From Occallatibacter gabretensis (GTDB lineage Bacteria; Acidobacteriota; Terriglobia; Terriglobales; Acidobacteriaceae), in contig NZ_LAIJ01000009.1 of assembly GCF_001449115.1 (NCBI RefSeq), positions 434,001-498,000 on the forward strand: a stretch of 64,000 bases of DNA, given 5' to 3'. This document shows positions 26,693 to 34,866 of this stretch, piece by piece. The stretch's first letter is position 1. Every line of letters begins with the position of its first letter. The notes under the pieces were generated by a model that was not told the origin of the DNA, did no database searches, and saw nothing but the letters and a program-made list of their open reading frames with translations. Made by a program: the position numbers and the translations under genes.

Positions 26693-27346
26693 TTATCTCG
26701 CCAACACTTCCGCCACACCCACCTGCAGTCCCGCCCCACCAGTAGCAGCCGCAATCATCGCTTCCGCGCCAATGCACGAGTTCAGCAGCAAATGATACAA
26801 CCCTCTCGCATTCCACTCCTGCCCGTAAAACTGCTTGATCACCGCCGCGCGCCGCTTGTCATGCGCCGCCAGCCGCTGGTCTGCCTGCTGCGCCTCACCA
26901 GGAAACTGCTTCTCAAACCACGCGCGTTTGGCCGCCTGCGTCGCATACACAAAGACGTGAAAGCAGCCCGGCACACTCGCCAGCGCACACGCCGCGCCGC
27001 GCCCAACCAGTACGCAGTTTCCCTCCTGCGCCACAGCTTCCATCTCTTTGCGGATCAGCGCATACATCCGCGCGCAATCAAAAACCTTGTCGTCACACGG
27101 TTCCGTGCCGGAGTAAAACGAGTCCTGCCAGAACAGCTTTCCATAGCGGTAATACCAGGGATCCAGCCGGTCGTCGAACTCCGCCGCCGCCTTCTCCGGC
27201 ACACCGGCCGCTCGCGCCGCCCTGCTCAAAAGCTCATCGTCCAGCAGCCGCCATCCCAGCCTGCCGGCAAGCTCATGCGCAAACTCCGCGCCCCTCGAAC
27301 CATACTCGCGCTCAACTGTAATCACTCGGATTGGCTGTCGGCCCAT
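26693..27346 (-). CDS. cytidylate kinase-like family protein
   Basis: 217 aa from the ATG at 27346, with GGAG six bases upstream; a longer frame starts at 27379. It belongs to the AAA_26/cytidylate-kinase-like family: REYGSRGAEFAHELAGRLGWRLLDDELL near the N terminus, then a Gly-Arg-Gly-Ala stretch and Arg-rich helix (HDKRRAAVIKQFY). The actual phosphate acceptor is not established. Monocistronic. Confidence 0.78.
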   Translation of the reverse strand: MGRQPIRVITVEREYGSRGAEFAHELAGRLGWRLLDDELLSRAARAAGVPEKAAAEFDDRLDPWYYRYGKLFWQDSFYSGTEPCDDKVFDCARMYALIRKEMEAVAQEGNCVLVGRGAACALASVPGCFHVFVYATQAAKRAWFEKQFPGEAQQADQRLAAHDKRRAAVIKQFYGQEWNARGLYHLLLNSCIGAEAMIAAATGGAGLQVGVAEVLAR

Positions 27347-27500
27347 ATGCGTCTCCACCCTTGGAAGCGGAGCATACACCCAAACGCATAAATTTTCACA
27401 CCGGGGTTTGCGATTCCATCAAAATGCGAGGGCTCAAATGCGGAAGACCGGGGATCAACTGCCTCCCCGGCCTTCTACCATAACCTCAATATCGAGCTGC

Positions 27501-28763
27501 TTACATCCCCTTCAACCCCACTCCGTAAAAGTAGTTATATTCGGGAGTTCTTGTCCCGCTTGCCGCCGCCCAGAAGGAAGAGAACAGCATCGAACGCTTC
27601 CCATGCACCGTCACAAAAGCCGCGAAAAAATCCTGCGCCATGCCGTTCATCGTCACCCGGAAAGTAAACATCCCGTTGCCTGAACCCGCAGTCAGCTCAG
27701 CCAATCCGCCATTCTCGCCAAAGAGGTAACTGGCCTCGGAGATCGGCTTCAACGTACCCGTAGCCAGCGTTCCCCCGCTCGATGCATCCGTCAGCGTCAC
27801 TGCTCCGTCGGCGCTTACGCTCACTTCCACCGGGTCCACGATTGGCGTCGCAATCTCCGCGCCTCCGGCTGCCGCCTGCACGTCGGTCTTCTGGTAGTAA
27901 ATGCCTCGGTATGTTCCCGCATAACCGCTGTCAAAGGTCGCGTTCGCCGCCTGCGGCAGCCCGATCACGGAACCATCCGGCGTTGTGGCGAGGAAAAATC
28001 CCTGCTCCACACCCGTGTAATAACTCGTTACCACCTCTCCGTCGAACCGCGAAGTAGCAGTCGTGAGGTACGTGCCATCCTGTGACAAAGCGAACTCCGC
28101 CGCCGCATGACCGCTGCTCTCAAATCCCACGCTCCGCCCCGCAAACGCGGCAAATGGCGAGTATCCCCGCTCCGTCATCTCGCTCGCGCCCACCTGTACC
28201 GAACCAACCGAGATTCCACCGCGCCGCGTCCGGAACCGCATCGTGTTGTAGCGCCCCTGGAGTCCATCCAGCGTCACCTGGCCGGTTTCTGCCGCTATGA
28301 TCAGCGTGTCCTCCGCACCCTCTCGTCCAGCCTTCCGCGCGTGCAACACCAGTCCTGCACCCGGAATCTCATATCCGCTCACCAGGTTCCCGTCCGGATC
28401 GGAGATCGTGTACGCGCCGTCACTGCTGACGGCGTAGGGAATCGACGCGCCATTCCGATTGGTCGATAGATCTGTATAAGAAATCGTTCCCGCAGTCGCG
28501 CTCTCCGGCGTCACGGTTATCAGCAGAAAACCGCCTACGGATGAGGTGCCACGATAGCTCCGCGGAGCCAGCGAAACATTCGTCGAAGCAGCCGCAACCG
28601 GATTCTCCACTACGGTCTTGCGTACCTGCTGCACCCGCACATTCTTCACACCGCTCGACGTACATGCGCTCACGCCTGCCGCGATCAGTCCCACCAGCAG
28701 CAGCACCGCCGCAATCAGCCCGGCCACCACGCTGTGCGGCCGCATCCAGAATTTCCTGAACAT
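27501..28763 (-). CDS. hypothetical membrane-anchored protein
   Basis: 420 aa from the ATG at 28763 (MFRKFW). The GGAGG five bases upstream decides this start over an in-frame GTG at 28805. One N-terminal TM helix (about residues 10-32, followed by Cys) anchors a long extracytoplasmic Ser/Thr/Gly-rich domain with repeated beta-type pairs such as GTYLTTATSRFDGEV. I recognise no family. It may be a lipoprotein or surface protein. Confidence 0.55.
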   Translation of the reverse strand: MFRKFWMRPHSVVAGLIAAVLLLVGLIAAGVSACTSSGVKNVRVQQVRKTVVENPVAAASTNVSLAPRSYRGTSSVGGFLLITVTPESATAGTISYTDLSTNRNGASIPYAVSSDGAYTISDPDGNLVSGYEIPGAGLVLHARKAGREGAEDTLIIAAETGQVTLDGLQGRYNTMRFRTRRGGISVGSVQVGASEMTERGYSPFAAFAGRSVGFESSGHAAAEFALSQDGTYLTTATSRFDGEVVTSYYTGVEQGFFLATTPDGSVIGLPQAANATFDSGYAGTYRGIYYQKTDVQAAAGGAEIATPIVDPVEVSVSADGAVTLTDASSGGTLATGTLKPISEASYLFGENGGLAELTAGSGNGMFTFRVTMNGMAQDFFAAFVTVHGKRSMLFSSFWAAASGTRTPEYNYFYGVGLKGM

Positions 28764-28844
28764 CCCTGCCTCCAATGGCAGAGCCTCCGGATCCGTCTCC
28801 GCCACCGGCAGAATCGCAGGGAATCATTGGCAGCAGACCATGTG

Positions 28845-28888
28845 CCAAAAGAAATACGGCCCCGGAAGTTTCATTCCGGAGCCGTATT
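28845..28888 (-). terminator. Rho-independent terminator of the sigma/DUF4097 operon
   Basis: On the minus strand AATACGGCTCCGGAA, a six-base loop and the complementary arm form a 14-15 bp stem with one internal mismatch, followed by TTTCTTTTGG. It lies 41 bases after the stop of the DUF4097-type gene. Confidence 0.75.
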
Positions 28889-28929
28889 CGGCTGTTGTCT
28901 GTTTCGGGAAGTAGTTTCTTGCGCCGCTT

Positions 28930-30549
28930 CTACTGCTCTTCAGTTTCCGCCGGAACTTTTGGAGTCTTGGGTGTTTTCGGTGTAGCCGGCGTCTTCGGAG
29001 GGGTAGTCACGGTCCCCTGCGCCTCATCGCCACGCTTGATCCGCACATCGCCCACATCCGTGCTCAGCGTAATCTTCACCAGGCCCGCGCCAATCTTCCC
29101 CATCGCCGTCTTGCTCTCATCTCCGGAGACCGTCAGCGGAAAGTCCGAAACAATATCTCCATTCCGCGTCCGTCCATCCACCGTAGCCGAAGTATTTGGT
29201 GGCAGCGTCAGCTCGATATCTCCGTGTCCATGCGAGTTTCGCGCCTCCACGCCATACACTCCCGCCGGCTCAATCGAGATATTGCCGTCGCGGTCGTCCA
29301 CGTACGTATCGCCGCTCACCTGCGCCAGGTCAATGTTCTTCGAGTGCGTCGTTACCCGCACTCCGCCATGGGCTTCCGTGATGTGCAGGTCCTCGTCATT
29401 CAGTGTCAGGTCACCCGGCAGATCGCCAAACTGCAGGTCCGTGATCGAGGTATGCAGATGCACTCCGCCTGTCAGATTTTCAAAGTGCGTTTCGCCGAAG
29501 ATGTCTCCATTGATCGTCACCTTGCCCTTGATCTCGGAGAGCGTCAGGTCGTTGCACTTGCCATCCGCCGTAATATCGCCCGTTACCTCGTGTGCAGAAA
29601 AATCTCCCTTGTTCGAAGAGAAATGCACTTGCACAGAACCGGCAATATTGCTCAGATGCACGTCGCCATGCGATGCCGTAATCGTGGCGCCCGCACCCAG
29701 TCCGGCCGCGCTCACATCGCCGTGCGAAGCCTCCACGTTCACCGAGGCATTCTTCGGCACCGTGACCGTCAGGTTCACCTGGCCGTCATTGTGTCCCGGC
29801 GATTTCACAATCACCGTTCCGCCGCTCACCACTACATCGGCTTTCTCGCCGTCAAAGATCTTCTTCGCCTCGCTGTCGGAGTTCGCATACGCAATCTGGT
29901 GCGCCTGCACCTCCACGGTCTGAGAATCGCCCGCTGAAATGCTCACATCCCCGCGCGGATTCTGAATCTGGATCGTCGCGCCCGCCGGCACGGTCGTGTT
30001 CAGCACCTGCTGGTCCTGATCATGCTGCGGCCTGCCAAAGAAGCTGTTGAAGTCGTCGTGATCGTCCCCGTTCACATGCCAGTTGTTCCAGTGGCTGTTC
30101 GCAATCCCTGACCCCACGCCGATAAACGCCAGCAGGATCAGAATGCCTACAAATCCGCCGCCGCGCCGCACCGGAATTTCGCGCCGCTGGTCCAGCATCC
30201 ACTCCGCCAGCAGGCCCAGGCCCGCGGCAATCAACAGCACAGGCCACCATCTCCCGTACCACTCCCAGAACTGCTGCGCATCCATGTGGCCCCACGTGAT
30301 CAGCAGCGCAATCACGCCGATCGCCACCAGGATCAACGGTCCCACAATCGATGGCACACGCGGCCCATAAGGACCGGCATAGCCTTTGTACGCATAGCGC
30401 TGCGCTTTCCACGCGTCCCGCTGCGCCCGCCACGCCGCCTTCTGCTGCTCGCGATACACCCGCCACTGCGTCTTCGGATCATAAGGCGGCTGTTGCCCGC
30501 CCGGCGGTACGGAACCAGGAGGTACTGAACCTGGAGGTATCGTGCTCAT
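28930..30549 (-). CDS. membrane protein with DUF4097-type beta-helical domain
   Basis: 539 aa. The N terminus is Pro/Gly-rich and Arg/Trp/Gln-rich, then three TM helices lie in about residues 65-150. The remaining 370 residues form repeated short beta strands (DVSISAGDSQTVEVQAHQIA, GDVHLSNIAGSVQV, GDVRIKRGD), a putative adhesin-like fold (DUF4097). It ends a five-gene operon led by an ECF sigma factor, so it is a likely cell-envelope output of that system. The 5' end overlaps the preceding stop by 4 bases. Confidence 0.75.
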   Translation of the reverse strand: MSTIPPGSVPPGSVPPGGQQPPYDPKTQWRVYREQQKAAWRAQRDAWKAQRYAYKGYAGPYGPRVPSIVGPLILVAIGVIALLITWGHMDAQQFWEWYGRWWPVLLIAAGLGLLAEWMLDQRREIPVRRGGGFVGILILLAFIGVGSGIANSHWNNWHVNGDDHDDFNSFFGRPQHDQDQQVLNTTVPAGATIQIQNPRGDVSISAGDSQTVEVQAHQIAYANSDSEAKKIFDGEKADVVVSGGTVIVKSPGHNDGQVNLTVTVPKNASVNVEASHGDVSAAGLGAGATITASHGDVHLSNIAGSVQVHFSSNKGDFSAHEVTGDITADGKCNDLTLSEIKGKVTINGDIFGETHFENLTGGVHLHTSITDLQFGDLPGDLTLNDEDLHITEAHGGVRVTTHSKNIDLAQVSGDTYVDDRDGNISIEPAGVYGVEARNSHGHGDIELTLPPNTSATVDGRTRNGDIVSDFPLTVSGDESKTAMGKIGAGLVKITLSTDVGDVRIKRGDEAQGTVTTPPKTPATPKTPKTPKVPAETEEQ

Positions 30550-30887
30550 AGCTCACCCCCGCCATTCGTTCCCCGATGCCTAATCTCATCCACATGCGCC
30601 GGAACAACGGATGTTTGTACCGTCTGCACCGGAGCCACACCGCCAACCGGTCCCGCAGTCGCCATCGGCCCTGCGTACGGTCCGCCCATCGGGTCCACAT
30701 ACGGCGGCAAACCGGCCTCGTTGACCGTCGCGCGCTCAGCCAGCAGCAGAGCGCCCCAAAAAATCAGGTACAGCGGCCACGTATGCGAGAACCTCACCAC
30801 GTCCATCTGGTGCAGCAGAGCAAGCACTCCAGTCAGCACAAGCATCACAGGCCACCACAACCGGCGAATCATCAGATAACGGTTCAT
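30546..30887 (-). CDS. small DUF5668/LiaF-like membrane protein
   Basis: 113 aa from the ATG at 30887 (MNRYLM), which overlaps the previous stop by 4 bases (ATGA). Two TM helices: MLVLTGVLALLHQMDVVRF and WPLYLIFWGALLLAERA. The tail is Gly/Pro-rich, and the next gene also starts with a 4-base overlap, so the genes are tightly coupled. Similar hairpins occur in LiaI/LiaF envelope-stress proteins; its exact role is unknown. Confidence 0.7.
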   Translation of the reverse strand: MNRYLMIRRLWWPVMLVLTGVLALLHQMDVVRFSHTWPLYLIFWGALLLAERATVNEAGLPPYVDPMGGPYAGPMATAGPVGGVAPVQTVQTSVVPAHVDEIRHRGTNGGGEL

Positions 30888-31789
30888 TGCTGACCTCCCT
30901 TCACACTTCCCGCGCGCCGCAAAATCAGCCACACGCCCAGCGCAATCAACACCAGAGGCCAGCTAAAGTGCACAATCCGCGCCGTCACATAGCCCATCTG
31001 GTTCAGCAGAAAAATCAATCCCAGCCCAATCAGAATCACCGCGCCGATCGGCTCACGCCTACGCCAGTACGGCGGAGGAATCGGAGGCACAGCCGGATCA
31101 CCAAACCCCGGATGCGGCGCATATGGAACCTGCTGATACGGTGCCTGGTGTCCGGTACCCGGTGCAGGATTCGGCACCTCCGGATTCGGCGGTACAGCTC
31201 CGGCAACCGGAGTCCCGCCAACCGGCGTCCATCCAGCTCCTGGAGTCGGTCCCGGACCCGGAGGAGGCACTGGCCCTCCAGGCGTGCCTGTCCTTTGTTG
31301 CTGCTGCCGAGCCCACTCATCGGCCGGATTACGCGAGTTCCAGCTCAGATTCAGCCAGTTGCCAACCTCATTCAGTCCTAGCGGATCAGGCAGCGGCAGT
31401 CCATCCCGCCGCGCACGTGCCGTGTGATACGCCTCAAACGACTGGTAGAAAATCCAGGCCGCAATAAAGATCCCAAAAATCCCGTAGTGATCTGAAATGC
31501 TGACCAGAACCGCAAAGATCACCACATGGATCAGTCCTTTGAAGAACTGCCCGTTATACATCGCGCCCACGCCGGGAATCAGTCCCAGCACGGCCGCCAG
31601 CGCGGGGTTCGGAGCCAACGGCGCCGGGGGAACCGCAAACGGCTGCGCCACATTTTGATAGGCCGCAAAGTCCTGCTCGCACAGAATCTGTCCGTTCGCG
31701 CCCTGCCGCACGCACTGCTGGCACAGTGGCTTTCCGCAATTCTGACAGTAGGCTACTGCTGCCACTCCGCTATGGTTTACGCAATCCAT
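30884..31789 (-). CDS. B-box zinc finger and membrane-domain protein
   Basis: 301 aa. It starts with a B-box-like zinc finger (residues 1-40: CVNHSGVAAVAYCQNCGKPL with Cys/His spacing) followed by two TM helices and a Pro/Gly-rich linker. The C terminus holds two more TM helices of the DUF5668 type (AVILIGLGLIFLLNQMGYV). The start overlaps the anti-sigma gene's stop region by 13 bases. It is an envelope-associated partner in the sigma-factor operon. Confidence 0.7.
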   Translation of the reverse strand: MDCVNHSGVAAVAYCQNCGKPLCQQCVRQGANGQILCEQDFAAYQNVAQPFAVPPAPLAPNPALAAVLGLIPGVGAMYNGQFFKGLIHVVIFAVLVSISDHYGIFGIFIAAWIFYQSFEAYHTARARRDGLPLPDPLGLNEVGNWLNLSWNSRNPADEWARQQQQRTGTPGGPVPPPGPGPTPGAGWTPVGGTPVAGAVPPNPEVPNPAPGTGHQAPYQQVPYAPHPGFGDPAVPPIPPPYWRRREPIGAVILIGLGLIFLLNQMGYVTARIVHFSWPLVLIALGVWLILRRAGSVKGGQQ

Positions 31790-32682
31790 TCCGTGCTCCT
31801 TCCCCTTGCCGTTCGTACCCCTGTCGTTCGTACAACATTCACTGCGGAGCCTTCGGAATTCCTAAGCATGCCGTTGAGTTGAAACGAAGTTTCCAATACA
31901 TCCCCGGCCTCGAACGAATTAAGGTCCGCCGGGGCCACCGACTGTTCGGGAGGGTCCACGCCACGATCCAGTCTCGATCCACCATCTTTCTTCTGCTGCG
32001 ACTCACCCGAACGATTGCCATTCGGAGCCGTCGGCTGCTGCCCGTCGCCCTGCGTCGAACGCCGCAGCTCCTTCATCCGCGTCTGCACCTCGTACACCAG
32101 CCGCAGATGGTCGTAGTACCGCACAATCGGCGTCGAAACAAAGGCAACCTGCCGCTCCATGTACGACCGCACCGCCTGCGGACGCAGGTCCGAAACCCGC
32201 AGATCCTTCAGCTTTACGCCTGTCAGGTTCAGCGTCAGCGCAATCGAAAAGAATGCCATCGCCGCCGTCATCATCAGCCGCGGTTCGGCAAAGCGTCGAA
32301 TGGTGCCCATGAACCCGCGGCCCGTAAATCCCGGCCTCTGCCACGGCTGCAGCGTCGCCACGCCGGCCACCGTCGCCGGCTGCAACTGTCCCGGTAATAT
32401 CCCAAAACCAGCCGCCTGATCCGGTCCCGTTGCGGCAAGAATCTTGTCCATCAGCCCCGCCGGAACCTCCGGCTCCAGGGATAAAAAGTCCAGCCACTCA
32501 CGGCCGCGCCGCGCCTCCTCATAAAGCACTGCACAGGAGGGACACTCGTCCTTGTGGCTCGCGAAAAACGCCTCGTCCTCGGGCCGCAGAACGCCATCCA
32601 GCGCATCCGCCAGTAGCGTCTCCCACTGCCCACAGGCCGGAGAGGCGGGAATGTTTGTCGAAGTGCGAGTCAGCTTCGCCAT
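31777..32682 (-). CDS. anti-sigma factor with zf-HC2-like domain
   Basis: 301 aa. A cytoplasmic N-terminal zinc-finger-like region has Cys-Gly-Gln-Trp, His-Lys-Asp-Glu-Cys-Pro-Ser-Cys (residues 17-55), matching the HxxxCxxC anti-sigma pattern. One TM helix (about residues 132-152: MMTAAMAFFSIALTLNLTG) leads to a periplasmic domain. The very strong GGGAGGTGAT just upstream of the ATG, with the sigma stop one base before it, indicates tight coupling to the sigma factor. It probably sequesters the sigma factor encoded upstream. Confidence 0.8.
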   Translation of the reverse strand: MAKLTRTSTNIPASPACGQWETLLADALDGVLRPEDEAFFASHKDECPSCAVLYEEARRGREWLDFLSLEPEVPAGLMDKILAATGPDQAAGFGILPGQLQPATVAGVATLQPWQRPGFTGRGFMGTIRRFAEPRLMMTAAMAFFSIALTLNLTGVKLKDLRVSDLRPQAVRSYMERQVAFVSTPIVRYYDHLRLVYEVQTRMKELRRSTQGDGQQPTAPNGNRSGESQQKKDGGSRLDRGVDPPEQSVAPADLNSFEAGDVLETSFQLNGMLRNSEGSAVNVVRTTGVRTARGRSTEWIA

Positions 32683-33543
32683 TTAAATCACCTCCCGTTG
32701 ATTACGTTCCAGCAACCGGGCAAGTTCCGCCCGCCCCCTGCTGATCCGGCTCTTCACGGTCCCCTCAGGAATTCCTAATACCTGCGCGATTTCTTTATAA
32801 TCCATGTCCTGCAGGTCACGCAGAATCACCGCCTCGCGCAGCTCCGTTGAAACTTTGGCCAAAGCGGCCTGTACCATTTTTTCAAGTTCTTTCCGCGCCG
32901 CCATCTCATGCGGAGAGGCGTCGCGGCTCATCAGCCGGTCTACCGGCTTCAACCCCTGGTCTTCGCCAGATTCATTCCAACCTTCGTCCAATGACCCGGT
33001 CACGCGCAAATTCTTTGTCCGTCGGAAATTATCCACCAGCAGGTTGCGCGTCATCGTCGTAATCCACACCTGCAGGCTGCCGCGGTTGCAATCAAAGCTG
33101 CCCAGGTTCGAGTAAATCTTCAAAAACACATCCTGCGTCAGGTCCTCGGCGTCCACCGGCGAGCCTGTAAAGCGATAGCAGAGTCCGTACACACGCCGGT
33201 GATGCACGCGAACCAGGTCGGCCCACGCCCCCGAATCCCCGTCGAGACAACGGTGGACGACCAGCGTCCAATCGATCTCCAGTGGAGCCTGATTTGTCGA
33301 GCCCGGTTTCGTCGAGTCCGAATTCAGCCCTCTCACCTCCCCGCGCTTCGGGCGGGCTTCCAAACGTGCTCCCGGCAGTCCTGCACCGGCATCCGAACGA
33401 TCTTGCACAGCCGGCTTTTTCTGCCAGCCGAGGCCGGTGCGACCCTTCAGCGCCGGAGGCGCGGTCGGCCGCACTGCCGGTGCGTTCGGTTTCCCGAATC
33501 CCAACCCGGCATCGCTCCAGCTTAATGTACCAACGCACTGCAT
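32683..33543 (-). CDS. ECF RNA polymerase sigma factor
   Basis: Sigma-70 family ECF factor. The ORF is 286 aa from the ATG at 33543, but the sigma core starts near residue 88 (LEIDWTLVVHRCLDGDSGAW), and the first 85 residues are Pro/Arg/Gly-rich. A GTG at 33336 and a CTG at 33327 lie inside a GGAGGTGAGAGGG ribosome-site-like sequence and could be the true start. Regions 2 (DAEDLTQDVFLKIYS) and 4 (MDYKEIAQVLGIPEGTVKSRISRGRAELA) are clear. First gene of the envelope-stress-like operon. Confidence 0.85.
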   Translation of the reverse strand: MQCVGTLSWSDAGLGFGKPNAPAVRPTAPPALKGRTGLGWQKKPAVQDRSDAGAGLPGARLEARPKRGEVRGLNSDSTKPGSTNQAPLEIDWTLVVHRCLDGDSGAWADLVRVHHRRVYGLCYRFTGSPVDAEDLTQDVFLKIYSNLGSFDCNRGSLQVWITTMTRNLLVDNFRRTKNLRVTGSLDEGWNESGEDQGLKPVDRLMSRDASPHEMAARKELEKMVQAALAKVSTELREAVILRDLQDMDYKEIAQVLGIPEGTVKSRISRGRAELARLLERNQREVI

Positions 33544-33796
33544 GATCGGCTATACGCAGGGTTTATCGGATTTGTTCCCCTTGATATTTCAAACTGCAAT
33601 GTCCTCTTGACTGGAGGGAGCTGGGGCCTTCAGGCCCCGGAAAACTCGGCCTGTAAAATCTGGCCTTTAGGCCCGGGAGTTGACCAAAGCACAATCGCTG
33701 CGCGCCCTATGCCCTTGCTCTCGAAAACCCGGAAAGGTAATCCCCACCCTCCTGCTACGCAATTTCCATGCAGGTCACGGTCCGACTTTACAGTTT

Positions 33797-33969
33797 GGCG
33801 AAAAAGTCACTTCGGAGGGAGGCGGGGGATTCATCCCCCGCACTAAGCCCCTTAGCGCCAGCGGGGCCCTCAGGCCAGGAGGTTTTGTGTCAGGGCACGA
33901 CTTTAGTCGTGCCAAAAATGATCAAAGAAGAATTGGGCTTTAGCCCCCGAGGAATCCCCTATACACCCA
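33797..33969. repeat. REP-like repeat unit 1
   Basis: 172-base unit running from GGCGAAAAAG to ATACACCC, with four stem-loops. Unit 2 at 34059-34230 matches it with a small number of substitutions (for example GACTCATCC for GATTCATCC). Confidence 0.75.
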
Positions 33970-34058
33970 GCTCCAACCCTCAAGCTGTCCATATCCGTTC
34001 AGCAGCGCAAACGCCCATTCTGGCATTCGTTTTGTGTCAGGGCACGACTCTATAGCTC

Positions 34059-34230
34059 GGCGAAAAAGTCACTTCGGAGGGAGGCGGGGGACTCATCCCC
34101 CGCAATAAGCCCCTTAGCATCAAGAGGGCCTTCAGGCCCGGAGGTTTTGTGTCAGGGCACGACTTTAGTCGTGCCGAAAATGATCAAAGAAGAATTGGGC
34201 TTTAGCCCCCGAGGGATCCTCCACACACCC
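34059..34230. repeat. REP-like repeat unit 2
   Basis: Second copy of the unit, ending at GGATCCTCCACACACCC just before the transposase remnant. Its central palindrome is GGCACGACTTTAGTCGTGCC (34156-34175). Confidence 0.75.
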
Positions 34231-34452
34231 GATGAGCTACAACGCACTGAGAAGCTGCGATACATGCACCGCAACCCGGTCAAACGTGGTTTGGCATTAA
34301 AACCAAAAGATTGGGAGTGATCAAGCTTTCGCCACTACGCGAAAGGAGAAACCGGCATCGTGGAGATCGAATCATTCCGGACCGCTGCACGGAGGAAAGC
34401 TCTGCGGAATCCCAGGCCTCAAAAGCGAGACCTGGGGCACCAATCCGTATGA
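34231..34452 (+). pseudogene. C-terminal remnant of a RAYT/IS200-like REP-associated tyrosine transposase
   Basis: Reading + frame from 34231 gives DELQRTEKLRYMHRNPVKRG, then LALKPKDWE, a stop (TGA, 34318-34320), and SSFRHYAKGETGIVEIES. This matches the Y1_Tnp C terminus, where RNPVKRG...DW.WSSFRHY is conserved. The Trp codon TGG before SSFRHY has become TGA. The N-terminal catalytic half (His-U-His and Tyr) is absent, so it is a dead fragment. It directly abuts REP unit 2. Confidence 0.75.
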
Positions 34453-34481
34453 CAGAGGATTGAGATGTGTACCACCCGCCA

Positions 34482-34628
34482 TCACTTCTTTTTTGATGGC
34501 GGTGCTGGCGGCGCCTTTGGAGGGACGTATCCATCCATTGCAATCCCGCCTTCGATGCTAGGCCATTTCAGATGCTTTGCTTTGGGTGTCGCCACGGAAG
34601 AAGTCTCCGATGGTTTATTCATTGTCAT
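34482..34628 (-). CDS. mini-gene d: 48-aa proline-rich protein
   Basis: The start ATG at 34628 overlaps the stop of mini-gene c by one base (TGATG). A second ATG at 34622 is possible. The product ends GYVPPKAPPAPPSKKK, matching the shared tail of its three neighbours. It is the last reading frame of the Thoeris-like operon. No homologue known to me; function unknown. Confidence 0.5.
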   Translation of the reverse strand: MTMNKPSETSSVATPKAKHLKWPSIEGGIAMDGYVPPKAPPAPPSKKK

Positions 34629-34732
34629 CACTTCTTCTTGGGAGGTAGGGGCGGAGGCGGGGATTTCGGAGGCGTATAGCCGTCTGCCGCTCGGCCTCTC
34701 TTTGGGTCTGGATTCGATGGGGCTTTGGACAT
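34628..34732 (-). CDS. mini-gene c: 34-aa proline-rich protein
   Basis: Starts ATG at 34732, 9 bases after the stop of mini-gene b. Residues run Met-Ser-Lys-Ala-Pro-Ser-Asn-Pro-Asp-Pro-Lys, then DGYTPPKSPPPPLPPKKK. It is very basic and Pro-rich and too short for an independent fold. Shares the GY(V/T)PP...KKK tail pattern. Function unknown. Confidence 0.5.
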   Translation of the reverse strand: MSKAPSNPDPKRGRAADGYTPPKSPPPPLPPKKK

Positions 34733-34741
34733 GATTGTCAC

Positions 34742-34864
34742 TCACTTTTTTACAGGCGGCGGTTGTGGGGTTGGTGTCGTCTGGTTAGGTGCAGGCGGTG
34801 GAGGCGGTGGCACATATCCTGCTTTTTTATCGCTCTCAAAACTCGTTGTGTCCGGTTTGATCAT
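34742..34864 (-). CDS. mini-gene b: 40-aa proline-rich protein
   Basis: Starts ATG at 34864, 7 bases after the stop of mini-gene a. It reads MIKPDTTSFESDKKAGYVPP, then PPPPAPNQTTPTPQPPPVKK. The acidic/hydrophilic N-terminal part is followed by GYVPP and a proline run with a Lys-Lys end. No strong ribosome site is seen, so translation may depend on coupling. Function unknown. Confidence 0.5.
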   Translation of the reverse strand: MIKPDTTSFESDKKAGYVPPPPPPAPNQTTPTPQPPPVKK

Positions 34865-34866
34865 GA

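Larger units (their letters stand above)
33544..34481. repeat. palindromic repeat cluster (REP-like) beside a RAYT remnant
   Basis: No gene in this 940-base gap. It is filled by palindromic repeats: two nearly identical units of about 172 bases (33797-33969 and 34059-34230), plus a related stretch from about 33610 (GGGGCCTTCAGGCCCCGG) and a partial copy of the TTTTGTGTCAGGGCACGACT segment near 34030. Each unit contains GGCACGACTTTAGTCGTGCC, GGGCTTTAGCCC, and GCGGGGGATTCATCCCCCGC in unit 1 (33822-33841). The repeats lie directly next to a broken IS200-like transposase, as expected for RAYT-associated REP elements. Confidence 0.75.

Noticed and set aside
33607..34055. Short frames inside the repeat cluster
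   Set aside because: They follow the palindromic repeats and show no conserved coding pattern.
33543..34481. CRISPR array
   Set aside because: The repeats are few, long and palindrome-rich, with no regular short spacers.
34465..34734. 89-codon frame on + opposite the mini-genes
   Set aside because: Gly-rich complement of the proline codons on the other strand; no ribosome site.
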